Positions 39,538 to 48,231 of a DNA stretch of 55,929 nt are shown here, piece after piece; the stretch's first letter is position 1; every line of letters begins with the position of its first letter. Under the pieces are notes generated by a model, which searched no databases, had not been told where the DNA came from, and was given only the letters and a program-made list of their open reading frames with translations. This DNA is from JAAZLA01 sp964560975. GTDB taxonomy: Bacteria; Spirochaetota; Spirochaetia; Treponematales; Treponemataceae. The translations under genes and the position numbers were made by a program. Location: NCBI GenBank assembly GCA_964560975.1, contig CAZLNE010000001.1:1-55929 (forward strand), in the 5' to 3' direction.

Positions 39538-42108
39538 TTAAAAAACAAGTTTAATTACTTCTTCATAAGTGCTTACAGGATGAAAGATAATATTTTTCTT
39601 TACAATATCTGGAATATCATCTAAGTCCCGCACATTAGCCTTAGGAATAATAATCTGTTTAACCTTATTACGTCGGGCAGCAACTGTTTTTTCTCTTAGA
39701 CCGCCAATAGGAAGAACTTGCCCTGTTAAAGAAAGTTCTCCGGTCATTGCTAGGGCTTTTTTAATAGGTTTTTTCATGATGAGAGATAGAAGCGCTGTTG
39801 CCATGGTAATACCAGCTGATGGACCGTCTTTTGGAGTTGCACCTTCGGGTACATGAAGATGTATAAAATTTTTTTCAAACCATTTATCGTCTGTTATATT
39901 ATTCTGCAATACATATTGCTTAATCCAGCTTAACGCAATAGATGCAGATTCCTTCATTACATCACCTAGCTGTCCTGTTATCTGCATTCCTTCTTTACCC
40001 ATATTTGTAATAGCTTCAATGATGAGCGTATCTCCGCCCATGCTAGTCCATGCCAAACCGAGTGCAGTTCCATACGTATCTGCCTTTTTAATTTCATCTT
40101 CATTAAACACAGGTTTACCAAGATATTTTTCTATGTTAGTGCTTTTTAAGGCTGCAGGTTTAGAAATTAAGGTATTAAAATTGGTTTGCAGTTTCTTTTC
40201 TTTTTCACTCACCTGTAGTACAGCCTTTTGAGGCTTTACCTTTTTCTTAGTTTTTTTTGCATCAACATAGGGGGTCTCTACAATTTGAGAAGCTATCTTT
40301 TCATTTTCTATACGAATACGTTCTTCTTCTTTTTCAAACTCTACACGTGCCTTTTTTTGCAGTTCATCAATTTCATCGGAAATCTTTGCTGTTTCAGGAT
40401 TACTAATGAGTTCTGCTGCAAATTTTCTATGAATTTTGTCAAAGCACTTCTCAAGATTACGTACTCCAGCTTCGCGCGCATAAGAGTTTGTTATGAAAAG
40501 AAGTGAAGATTTATCATATGTAATCTGATTTTTCTTTAATCCATTTTTCTCCAAGCTCTTTGGAATAAGATACTTCTTAGCAATTTCTATTTTTTCCTGA
40601 TCTATGTAGCCAGAAAGGGAAATAATTTCTGCCCTATCTAAAAGCGGTAATGGAATTGAATCCAATGTATTTGCTGTAAGAATAAAGAGAATATTTGATA
40701 TATCAAAAGGCAGATCTAAGTAATGATCTCTAAAAGTAATATTCTGTTCAGGATCTAAGACCTCAAGAAGCGCACTTGATGGATCACCCTGCATGCTTAT
40801 GCCCATCTTATCTACTTCATCAATCATAAAAACAGGAGATTTAGATTTAACAATCTTTAGCCCCTGAATAATTTTTCCTGGCATTGCTCCAATATATGTT
40901 CTTCTATGACCCTTTATTTCAGCCTCGTCCCGCATGCCGCCGACAGAAAAGCGGAAGAAGGGACGATTCATTGAGCGTGCAATTGAACGGCCTACACTGG
41001 TCTTACCAACACCAGGAGGTCCTACAAGTAGAATTATTGAGCCTTTACTGTCCTTTTTAAGTTTTCGAACAGACAGATATTCAATAATGCGCTTTTTTAC
41101 ATCATCAAGTCCATAATGATCAGCATCAAGAATTTTTTGGGCTTCTGCAATGCTATACTGAATAGGAGTTTCTTCTTTCCAAGGGAGGTTAGCGATAGTT
41201 TCAAGGTAGTTTCTAGTAACTATAAATTCACCAGAATTGGGATCCATGAGAGCAAATTTTTCCAGCTCACTCTCTACGGCTTCTTTAATCTCACCTTCAA
41301 AATTAAACCCATTTAATTTATCTGCAAATTTTTGATAATCTGAAGTCTTTGCATCGGTCGTCATGCCGAGCTCTTCTTTTATAGTTTTTAATTCTTCCTT
41401 TAAAAAATACTCACGCTGACTTTTTTCAATTCTTTCATTAAGTTCTGATTGAATTTTCTTTTGAATTCTAAGCAATTCCTGTTCTTTTTTTATAAAAACA
41501 AGTACTGTTTCCATTCTTTGTCTAACATTGAGCATTTCAAGAACACGCTGTTGATCATCACGCTCTATGTTCAAAATAGAAGCAATGAAGTCTGCTATCT
41601 TTCCGGGATGATCTATATTTACCATGTTAAGGCGCATTTCTTCAGAAAACAAAGGATTATTCTCTGAAATCTCCTTCATTTCACTAATTAACGCTCTTGT
41701 AAGCGCCTTTATTTCAAAAACATTTTGATCTTCTTCATCCTCAAGATAATCTACAATTACTGCCATTGGTTCTTTTTCATTTAGAACTTTGCGTATTTTA
41801 AATCTTTTAATTGTAGAGATAAAAACATTAACTCCGCCATCAGGTAAATTTATCTTTTTAATAATTCTTGCAACAGTTCCAACAGAATGAAGATCTGCAA
41901 CTGCAGGCGAATCAGTCTCGTTTTTCATCATAACAATGCCAATTAAACCGTCACCATTGTATGATTCCTCGATGGCCTTTGTATCTTCTGGAGAGTTAAT
42001 CATTAACGGGGTAAATATCCCGGGAAATATGGGTCTTCCCATGAGGGGAATTAATAAGAGTTTATTTGACAATGTTTGCTCAACTGGTACAATATTAGGC
42101 TCAGCCAT
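39538..42108 (-). CDS. lon: ATP-dependent protease Lon with a charged insertion
   Basis: About 856 residues from ATG 42108 (GGAGG at five bases; the in-frame TTG at 42120 is less likely). Residue numbers count from that TTG. Substrate-binding N domain about 22-215, coiled coil, AAA+ module with Walker A GPPGVGKTS (367-375) and Walker B VFMIDEVDK, and the C-terminal protease domain with catalytic Ser767 (PKDGPSAG) and Lys811. Between the AAA+ small domain and the protease (about 577-655) sits a roughly 75-residue Lys/Glu-rich segment (EKEEERIRIENEK, AKKTKKKVKPQK) absent from E. coli Lon. Single gene with its own promoter and shared terminator. Confidence 0.96.
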   Translation of the reverse strand: MAEPNIVPVEQTLSNKLLLIPLMGRPIFPGIFTPLMINSPEDTKAIEESYNGDGLIGIVMMKNETDSPAVADLHSVGTVARIIKKINLPDGGVNVFISTIKRFKIRKVLNEKEPMAVIVDYLEDEEDQNVFEIKALTRALISEMKEISENNPLFSEEMRLNMVNIDHPGKIADFIASILNIERDDQQRVLEMLNVRQRMETVLVFIKKEQELLRIQKKIQSELNERIEKSQREYFLKEELKTIKEELGMTTDAKTSDYQKFADKLNGFNFEGEIKEAVESELEKFALMDPNSGEFIVTRNYLETIANLPWKEETPIQYSIAEAQKILDADHYGLDDVKKRIIEYLSVRKLKKDSKGSIILLVGPPGVGKTSVGRSIARSMNRPFFRFSVGGMRDEAEIKGHRRTYIGAMPGKIIQGLKIVKSKSPVFMIDEVDKMGISMQGDPSSALLEVLDPEQNITFRDHYLDLPFDISNILFILTANTLDSIPLPLLDRAEIISLSGYIDQEKIEIAKKYLIPKSLEKNGLKKNQITYDKSSLLFITNSYAREAGVRNLEKCFDKIHRKFAAELISNPETAKISDEIDELQKKARVEFEKEEERIRIENEKIASQIVETPYVDAKKTKKKVKPQKAVLQVSEKEKKLQTNFNTLISKPAALKSTNIEKYLGKPVFNEDEIKKADTYGTALGLAWTSMGGDTLIIEAITNMGKEGMQITGQLGDVMKESASIALSWIKQYVLQNNITDDKWFEKNFIHLHVPEGATPKDGPSAGITMATALLSLIMKKPIKKALAMTGELSLTGQVLPIGGLREKTVAARRNKVKQIIIPKANVRDLDDIPDIVKKNIIFHPVSTYEEVIKLVF

Positions 42109-42138
42109 GATGTCCTCCAAGGGTTTTGATATGTCTAT

Positions 42139-42167
42139 AGTATAAATATGATAAGAAAAGGTGAAAA
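42139..42167 (-). promoter_or_regulatory. Candidate promoter of lon
   Basis: On the minus strand, TTTTCA (42162-42167), 17 bases, TATACT (42139-42144), with GGAGG and the lon ATG about 25-30 bases downstream. Confidence 0.45.
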
Positions 42168-42190
42168 AAGCAAGGGAATCAAGAGTTTTT

Positions 42191-43093
42191 TTAGAAAATA
42201 CTACCCGGCCTCATTGTTTCAGCGTTTTTCATACCGCATTCTAAACCCTTATACATGGCTTCCTGCATACCGCCACCCATACTTATGATCGAAGCAAATC
42301 CTGCCGTAAAAGCATCACCGCAGCCGGTAGTATTTAATACTTTATTTGATGAGTTGATAGAATACGATGAAAAACCCGAGGCGTCATGTACTAAAACAGG
42401 ATTTTCTCCCTGTGTAATAATACAGCTGCATCCATAGGTTTTGTACAGCTGGTCAATGCATCTTTTAATTCCTTCCTCTGTTTCATCACAGGAAAAAGTA
42501 GTACATAATTCTTGAGCATTTGGTTTAATGGTGAGTAATTTTGCCTTCTCCTTTAATGGGAGAATGGCATCGAGTGTTTTTTGTAAATCACTACCTCGAT
42601 AATCTGCAATGACAGGAATATTAGAAAGCAAACAGGTATACACCATGGACGGATAAAGCTCATTAGAAAAACCGGAAGCTTTGGAACCGGAAATGACCAC
42701 ACACGAAGGTTTATTTCGAATATGCTTCATGAATGTACGTATAATTTTTTTTTCAATAGAATAATCAACGGTAGAGCCTTCCTCTACAAGTTCAGTAACT
42801 GCTCCATCAATAATTGTATAGCAAAATCTAATATTGCTCTTTGTTTTCACATAGTCAAGTTTTATACCGTCTTTGCAGGCTAGATGCTTAAATTGTTTCG
42901 AAAATATTCCGCCAAGTTGTGTTACATGTACCACAGGAAAACCCATCTGAACTAATACTCTGCTTACATTTATACCCTTTCCTGAAACATCAAGCCGGTG
43001 AGACACAGCCCTATGTATTGAATTTTTTTCTACCGGTTTAGAAAATAAAAGTGTCTTTTGCAGTACTGGATTTAAGCAAATAGTAAGTATCAT
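42191..43093 (-). CDS. PfkB-family hexose-phosphate kinase (1-phosphofructokinase-like)
   Basis: 300 residues. The N-terminus LTICLNPVLQKTLLF and LDVSGKGINVSRVL match the fructose-1-phosphate/tagatose-6-phosphate kinase group. The C-terminal signature NTTGCGDAFTAGF contains the catalytic Asp and anion hole. It would phosphorylate a sugar phosphate with ATP in the cytoplasm; 1-phosphofructokinase is the best guess but no fructose PTS is nearby. The start overlaps the stop of the Ser/Thr kinase gene (ATGA), an unusual coupling of a metabolic kinase to a signalling kinase. Confidence 0.88.
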   Translation of the reverse strand: MILTICLNPVLQKTLLFSKPVEKNSIHRAVSHRLDVSGKGINVSRVLVQMGFPVVHVTQLGGIFSKQFKHLACKDGIKLDYVKTKSNIRFCYTIIDGAVTELVEEGSTVDYSIEKKIIRTFMKHIRNKPSCVVISGSKASGFSNELYPSMVYTCLLSNIPVIADYRGSDLQKTLDAILPLKEKAKLLTIKPNAQELCTTFSCDETEEGIKRCIDQLYKTYGCSCIITQGENPVLVHDASGFSSYSINSSNKVLNTTGCGDAFTAGFASIISMGGGMQEAMYKGLECGMKNAETMRPGSIF

Positions 43094-44649
43094 TTTTTTC
43101 TCATGGCAGATGTAATAAACAATTCATCCTGATACCACTCAACCTTAAGAGAGTATGCTTCAGTGTCATAACCGGATAACGAGGCTCTAACCTTTATGAC
43201 CGAACCGCTTTTCAGCTCCCCAAAATTCACTGAAGAGAGGTCAACCCAGCCCTTGGAAGTTTGCACAGTAAAATTAACCATACTTGTGAGATTATTTCCA
43301 GTTATCGCATCATATGCATAGCAGTGAAGAGTCAAATTTCGTACCGCATTTTTTAAAAAGTCTAACTGCATATCTACAGCGGTATCTGATACTTGGAATG
43401 ACTTCCACCATACATATGAACCTGCAACAACTTTCACCCGATAATTTCCAGGACGCAGGTACACTGGTTTTATTGTAAGAGCCTGAGAATTTTTATCAGT
43501 ACTAAAAGATCTCATAGAATTACTTACTTCAGGAATAGTATTGTTATCATCTTCAAAAAAGAATGCTCTCATAGGAAGATCAGCAGCTGCTCCGGCATTA
43601 GAAGGCAGAAAGAGGGTTACATTAATTGGTTTAAACCAAGGTGATAAGATAAAACGATGTATGTATCCTTCCTTCCACGCAAAAAAAGAAGCCGCACCTA
43701 AGATAATAAGTATAGATACAGCGAGTAATACAGGACCAAGAGATCTTCTTGCTTTGAATACAGGCTGTTCATATTTAGGAGTATTAAGATTTTTTTCAAG
43801 TTCCTTTCTTATTTCACCGGTATCGTAGCGTAATAAATATTTGTCGGTAATTTTCAAAACCTGCTGAATATCCTTAAAACGCTTATCAGGGTTTGGCCGT
43901 ATCATTTTCTTTATTAGTTTTTTGATGACGAGATCGACCCCTGCCTCAAGCTTTTCTGGCGGAATATACTTTCCTTTTTGTATTTGCATAATAGTTTCTG
44001 GAGAGAATTTTCCTGGAAATGGTTTTTTACCGGTTACCATTTCATACAGCATTATTCCCATTGCATAAATATCAGCACGTTTATCTACCTTTTTAGTTTC
44101 GGAAAACTGTTCAGGGGGCATGTAGGAAGGAGTTCCCAATGTTGAGCCGTCTTGTGTAAGACTATCGCCGCCTTCTTTTTCCGTTGAAGCAATACCAAAA
44201 TCTGCAAGTTTTATTTCGCCGTGAGCAGATATCAGAATGTTGCCGGGTTTTATGTCGCGATGAACAATACCGTTTTCATGGGCATACTGAAGAGCCTTGC
44301 ATGCATCACGAAAGATGAGCATGGTCGTTTGATTTTTTAATTTTTCACATTTTTGTATAAGTTTGTCGAGAGACATTCCATCTACATATTCCAAGGCTAT
44401 ATAGTGTGCAGCATCTTCAACAAAATAATCAAACATATGTACAATATTAGGGTGCCTTAAATCCAATAGTATTTGAGCTTCGCGTCTAAATCGTTCTCTT
44501 AGTTCCGGATTTCCCCGAATGGTTAGTTTCTTAATAATTATGTAGCGTTTTAAGGTTGGGTGAATTGCCTTGTAAACTGTTCCCATTCCGCCTTTAGCGA
44601 TTATAGATACAACCCTGTATTTTCCAATTTTCTCAGGTAAATCAGACAT
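43090..44649 (-). CDS. Transmembrane Hanks-type Ser/Thr protein kinase
   Basis: 519 residues. Kinase domain about 8-275: glycine loop AKGGMGTVYKA (18-28), Lys40, HRDIKPGN with catalytic Asp132, DFG (150-152) and GTPSYMPPEQ. One membrane helix (305-324) leads to an extracytoplasmic part of about 195 residues rich in beta strands (NVTLFLPSNAGAAADLPM; VYLRPGNYRVKVVAGSYVW), which may be a PEGA-like sensor module. The start overlaps the metallophosphoesterase gene by eight bases and the stop overlaps the PfkB gene by four, so all three are translationally coupled, downstream of an FHA gene that could bind phosphothreonine. Confidence 0.94.
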   Translation of the reverse strand: MSDLPEKIGKYRVVSIIAKGGMGTVYKAIHPTLKRYIIIKKLTIRGNPELRERFRREAQILLDLRHPNIVHMFDYFVEDAAHYIALEYVDGMSLDKLIQKCEKLKNQTTMLIFRDACKALQYAHENGIVHRDIKPGNILISAHGEIKLADFGIASTEKEGGDSLTQDGSTLGTPSYMPPEQFSETKKVDKRADIYAMGIMLYEMVTGKKPFPGKFSPETIMQIQKGKYIPPEKLEAGVDLVIKKLIKKMIRPNPDKRFKDIQQVLKITDKYLLRYDTGEIRKELEKNLNTPKYEQPVFKARRSLGPVLLAVSILIILGAASFFAWKEGYIHRFILSPWFKPINVTLFLPSNAGAAADLPMRAFFFEDDNNTIPEVSNSMRSFSTDKNSQALTIKPVYLRPGNYRVKVVAGSYVWWKSFQVSDTAVDMQLDFLKNAVRNLTLHCYAYDAITGNNLTSMVNFTVQTSKGWVDLSSVNFGELKSGSVIKVRASLSGYDTEAYSLKVEWYQDELFITSAMRKK

Positions 44650-45541
44650 CTTTGTCTCCTACTGACAATATATTTTTTTCTGGATCAAAAACAGTTCCAC
44701 TTTCTAAATATACAATATTTTTAAGGTAAGGATTATGAATCTGTACAAATTTTCCCTCTGCACGCAATTCAAATAAATTTCGTACGGGCCTGTGACCGGC
44801 AAAGTATAATGCATGAGGATCGTTTTTCTGATACTTTTTAAGCATTTTTTTAACCGCTTCGCCTGAGACTGTGTTATTTGCAGTCCACGTTAAACCTTCG
44901 CAAAGGTCATGTTCTATTCCAGATTTAATTAATTGCTTTTTTGTGTACGATGCCGCTGGTTCAGCATGACTTGCAAGAAAACCTTTTCCTATTACAAAAA
45001 GAGGTAAAAGTTTTTCAAATGCGGCATAAAGGCTGGTTATACCAGGACCATAAAAGTAAAGCATGAAATCTTTTACAAGCTGTCCTTCAAGAGCAAATTT
45101 TGAAAAAGGATGATTTCCACATCCTTCTTCATTCAGTATATTTTCATGGTTTCCCTTTAAAAAGTGAAAATGTGAAGGGGAAAGTATTTTAAGCCTCATT
45201 ATTCTCATCATTAACTGGAGGCTTTCTGTCATTTCTTCATGCAGATACTCATTTACAACATTTCCTTTCATGTATTCTTCATAGGCGTGAATCCAGCGCT
45301 CCCTAGCCCTTGATTCTGCATGCATGCCGTCTCCTAAGCATATGAGGCGCAATGTTTGCTCCTGTACACGCTCTAATATGGTTTTACCATTCACACGAGA
45401 GTTAAGAATACCTGTAAAAAAGTCATTTCGTGCATGAAGGTCTGGAACTATGACTGTCGGGATCGTATCTGTAAATTCCAGAAGATAACCAGGGCTGCCG
45501 TCGTCTATATACTTTCTATAAGATGAATCCTCATTCACCAA
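44642..45541 (-). CDS. Metallophosphoesterase (PPP-like), possibly with a non-AUG start
   Basis: At least 299 residues. The metal-binding blocks are intact: VIVPDLHAR (D-x-H), CLGDGMH, FLKGNHEN, ASHAEP and YFAGHRP, the pattern of phosphoprotein and ApaH-like phosphatases. The first standard start codons (TTG 45541, GTG 45538) have no ribosome-binding site, and the same frame stays open and protein-like (TVPSKEELSGVLDEVLSVL) right back to the FHA stop codon. A good AAGGAG there is seven bases before a CTG at 45634, so the true protein may be 31 residues longer. Lies between an FHA protein and a Ser/Thr kinase, so it may be the antagonist phosphatase. Confidence 0.87.
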   Translation of the reverse strand: MVNEDSSYRKYIDDGSPGYLLEFTDTIPTVIVPDLHARNDFFTGILNSRVNGKTILERVQEQTLRLICLGDGMHAESRARERWIHAYEEYMKGNVVNEYLHEEMTESLQLMMRIMRLKILSPSHFHFLKGNHENILNEEGCGNHPFSKFALEGQLVKDFMLYFYGPGITSLYAAFEKLLPLFVIGKGFLASHAEPAASYTKKQLIKSGIEHDLCEGLTWTANNTVSGEAVKKMLKKYQKNDPHALYFAGHRPVRNLFELRAEGKFVQIHNPYLKNIVYLESGTVFDPEKNILSVGDKDV

Positions 45542-45632
45542 AACTGATAGTACTTCGTCCAGTACTCCAGATAATTCTTCTTTAGAAGGAACAGTCTGAG
45601 GTGTTTCTTGTGTAATAAGATTTGTAGGAATC

Positions 45633-45646
45633 AGGAGAAATCTCCT
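45633..45646 (-). promoter_or_regulatory. Hairpin hiding the ribosome-binding site of the metallophosphoesterase
   Basis: On the minus strand AGGAG (45642-45646), loop ATTT, CTCCT (45633-45637). The left arm is the Shine-Dalgarno sequence and overlaps the FHA stop codon region; the right arm contains the start of the candidate CTG start codon. Confidence 0.5.
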
Positions 45647-45991
45647 TTATGATATTACTAAGTTTACATTACCTATTGTAATTTTATCCTGAGAATTCAA
45701 CTTAACATATTTATCTTTAGGAATTAGTTTTCCATTTAAAAAAGTACCATTTGTACTGCCTGCATCTTTAAGGAAATAGGCATCCTTAATTTTTTGAATA
45801 ATAGCATGGCGTCTGCTTGCAAGCTTGTTATCTATGACTATATCATTTTCTGAATCGCGTCCAATCGTTATCTTAGCGACAAGCTTAACCTTGCTATTAT
45901 TAAACATTAAATATGAAACCTTATCGGTCTCTGTCAATATTTCGAGTCTCTGCCCTACGGCACTGCTTGTTATAATTGTTTCGTCCTGCAT
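45647..45991 (-). CDS. FHA-domain protein
   Basis: About 114 residues from ATG 45991; the upstream in-frame TTG (46006) lies inside the promoter and is unlikely. The FHA fold fills residues about 35-114: ITIGRDSENDIVID, then ASRRHAII and DAGSTNGTFLNG, the phosphothreonine-binding Arg, Ser, His and Asn residues. Cytoplasmic. First gene of the FHA - phosphatase - kinase - PfkB cluster, so a substrate or adaptor of the kinase. No ribosome-binding site; a promoter ends six bases before the ATG. Confidence 0.92.
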   Translation of the reverse strand: MQDETIITSSAVGQRLEILTETDKVSYLMFNNSKVKLVAKITIGRDSENDIVIDNKLASRRHAIIQKIKDAYFLKDAGSTNGTFLNGKLIPKDKYVKLNSQDKITIGNVNLVIS

Positions 45992-45997
45992 AGCTAT

Positions 45998-46026
45998 ATT
46001 ATACAACCCTAAAGAGATAAACGCAA
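45998..46026 (-). promoter_or_regulatory. Promoter abutting the FHA start codon
   Basis: On the minus strand, TTGCGT (46021-46026), 17 bases, consensus TATAAT (45998-46003); six bases then the ATG at 45991, so transcription should begin at or next to the start codon. Confidence 0.68.
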
Positions 46027-46134
46027 CTTAAAATTCATACCCTCGTAATAAACCTTTTGGATAATTCACTTAGAACATCAATATGACCAATCATAGTTTC
46101 TTCTGTAAAAAGAGAAGATACATCTTTACTATTT

Positions 46135-47478
46135 CTATAAGATGACGGTGAATTTTGCCCAGCAGTCTTTTTTCCCTTCGGCATAAATCTTTCCCTTGTG
46201 TGCTTCAACAATTGTTCGCGCTATTGCCAGCCCAAGTCCAGATCCGCCGGTTTCCCTGGTTCGCGAACTGTCAGACCGGTAAAATCGTTCAAAAATTTTT
46301 TTTAGATCTTTTGGTTCTATTCCTATACCAGTATTATAGACTGAAAGTATCTTTTTAGAATTATTTGCCTCCAGTTTTATAAGAACTTCATCGCCTGTAT
46401 TTGAATTTTTAAGTGCATTATCTAGTAAAATAACTAAAAGCTGTTTAATTCTATGTTCATCACCTTTATAAAGAACACCTTCTGGAATATCAATTTGAAA
46501 GACCTTTCCTTGATCAAATAGTAACGTTTCAAAAGGAAGGGCGGAACTCATTAATGCACGCGACAAATTAAATTCGGCAAATTCATAGAGGTTCTCTTTA
46601 CTGTCGTATTTTGCAAGAAGCAGCAGATCTTTAACGAGTAAATTCATTCTTGAAACTTCACTTTTTATATAACCAAGCCAGGTATTCTTTCCTATTTCAC
46701 CTTCAAGCACATCAAGGTTCGCAGTAATAACAGCAAGAGGCGTTTTTAGTTCATGACTTGCATCTCCTATAAACTGCTTTTGTTTAGTAAATGCAGTTTT
46801 AACTGGTTTTACAGCCAAATGAGAAAAAAAGAACGCAATAATTGCTCCAGCAATTATGCAAATAAAGTAGATAAGTAAAGAAATTTGCAAAAGTTGAAAT
46901 CGTAAATTATCCTCTGTTCTTCGGTCTAGAAAAACAAGTATAAAACCATAACTTTTCTTTGCAATAAGATACCTAAGACCTTGAAAGTCGCCCGACTGTT
47001 TTTTTAATAAAAATACATTGCCTACAAGGCTGACAATTTCAGACTCGGTAAAATGAACAGGATACGGTGAAATAATATCATAAATTTCTCCATACTCAGA
47101 AATTTTAACCGAAAAGTAATTTCGTACAGATTGAATGTCATAAGGCATGGAACGGGTTATATTGTAAAGGCTAAAAATGAAACCTGAATCAGGAGGGGGA
47201 ACTCCTTTCGGGGGATTGACGTTATTATCCGCTTCGTTTTGTGAAGTACTATCAAGGTCTTGACTTTTTCCCGGCTGAAAGAAAAACTCTCTGGATATAC
47301 TAAATGAAGCTTTATTCCCATCATTGACCGCAAGGGTTTCGAGGATTAATTTTGATTGCCTGCTTTCAAAATTCGAAAGCAAGGTGTTAATAGAAATAAA
47401 TATTACTGATAACACAAGAGTTACTACGCACATGACTGTAAGGATTATTTTTATTTGCAGCCCTTTTATCATTTTCAT
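46135..47478 (-). CDS. Sensor histidine kinase
   Basis: About 447 residues from ATG 47478 (GGAG ten bases upstream); a start at 47505 is possible. Residue numbers here count from that upstream ATG. Membrane helices at about 18-40 and 206-227 enclose an extracytoplasmic sensor of about 165 residues with a Pro/Asn/Gln-rich stretch near residues 80-105. HisKA with the phosphorylated His251 (DASHELKTPLAV) and HATPase with LLDNALKNS, GIGIEP and GGSGLGLAIA. Overlaps the response regulator gene, whose product it should phosphorylate. Signal unknown. Confidence 0.93.
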   Translation of the reverse strand: MKMIKGLQIKIILTVMCVVTLVLSVIFISINTLLSNFESRQSKLILETLAVNDGNKASFSISREFFFQPGKSQDLDSTSQNEADNNVNPPKGVPPPDSGFIFSLYNITRSMPYDIQSVRNYFSVKISEYGEIYDIISPYPVHFTESEIVSLVGNVFLLKKQSGDFQGLRYLIAKKSYGFILVFLDRRTEDNLRFQLLQISLLIYFICIIAGAIIAFFFSHLAVKPVKTAFTKQKQFIGDASHELKTPLAVITANLDVLEGEIGKNTWLGYIKSEVSRMNLLVKDLLLLAKYDSKENLYEFAEFNLSRALMSSALPFETLLFDQGKVFQIDIPEGVLYKGDEHRIKQLLVILLDNALKNSNTGDEVLIKLEANNSKKILSVYNTGIGIEPKDLKKIFERFYRSDSSRTRETGGSGLGLAIARTIVEAHKGKIYAEGKKDCWAKFTVIL

Positions 47479-47485
47479 TCTATTG

Positions 47486-48151
47486 TTACTCCAAGGAATA
47501 GCCAATGCCGCGAGAAGTCTTTATTTCTGTCGTAGCACCAAGAAACTGTATTTTCTTTCTTAAAAACGATATATAGACCTCTACATTATTATATTCTGCT
47601 TCTGAATCCCCGCCCCAAATTTTATCTATAATTCGTTCTTTAGTAATAATCTGCCTTGGATTTTGAAAAAGAATTTCCATTATTAAAAACTCTTTTAATG
47701 CAAGTTTTACCACATTAGTTCCACTCGAAATTTCAGCTCTTTTTAGGTGAAGTGATAAATCTCCATATGAAAGAGTACTGTCTATAACTTCACCCTTTCT
47801 TCTAAGAAGACTGCGTATGCGTGCTAATAGTTCATCGGTTGAAAAGGGTTTCGTTACATAGTCATCTGCACCGCAATCAAGTCCGTTAACTTTGTCCTGT
47901 ATTTCATCTTTTGCTGTTAATAATAACACAGGTATTGAATTATGATTACTTCTAATTTTTTTTAACACTTCTATGCCGTTCATCTTTGGAATCATTATAT
48001 CGAGAATTACCGCATCATAAACACCGCTTTCTATATATGAAAGCGCACTTACACCATCATACACAGGATCTACGATATATTTATTTTTAGAAAGTATTTC
48101 ACACAATGCTTGAGAAAGTCTAATTTCATCCTCTACTAACAACAGCTTCAT
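47486..48151 (-). CDS. OmpR/PhoB-family response regulator
   Basis: 221 residues. Receiver domain 1-120: acidic pair in LVEDE, phosphorylated Asp51 (AVILDIMIPKMNG), Lys in LLTAKDE. Winged-helix DNA-binding domain about 130-221: ALKEFLIMEILFQNP, TKERIIDKIWG, VEVYISFLRKKI and the C-terminal TSRGIGYSLE. Cognate regulator of the overlapping histidine kinase gene. A TATACT box ends seven bases before the ATG and there is no ribosome-binding site. Confidence 0.95.
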   Translation of the reverse strand: MKLLLVEDEIRLSQALCEILSKNKYIVDPVYDGVSALSYIESGVYDAVILDIMIPKMNGIEVLKKIRSNHNSIPVLLLTAKDEIQDKVNGLDCGADDYVTKPFSTDELLARIRSLLRRKGEVIDSTLSYGDLSLHLKRAEISSGTNVVKLALKEFLIMEILFQNPRQIITKERIIDKIWGGDSEAEYNNVEVYISFLRKKIQFLGATTEIKTSRGIGYSLE

Positions 48152-48158
48152 ACGCTAT

Positions 48159-48187
48159 AGTATATCATTGTTGCTTAATATTATCTT
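48159..48187 (-). promoter_or_regulatory. Weak promoter candidate of the two-component operon
   Basis: On the minus strand TATACT (48159-48164) is seven bases before the ATG at 48151; the -35 position 17 bases away (AAGATA) is poor. Confidence 0.35.
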
Positions 48188-48195
48188 AAAATTTC

Positions 48196-48224
48196 TGTAC
48201 AAATTACATATCATGAAGTATACT
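48196..48224 (+). promoter_or_regulatory. Promoter abutting the nucleoside kinase start
   Basis: TGTACA (48196-48201), 17 bases, TATACT (48219-48224), then seven bases and ATG 48232, with no ribosome-binding site. Confidence 0.55.
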
Positions 48225-48231
48225 ATCTATC

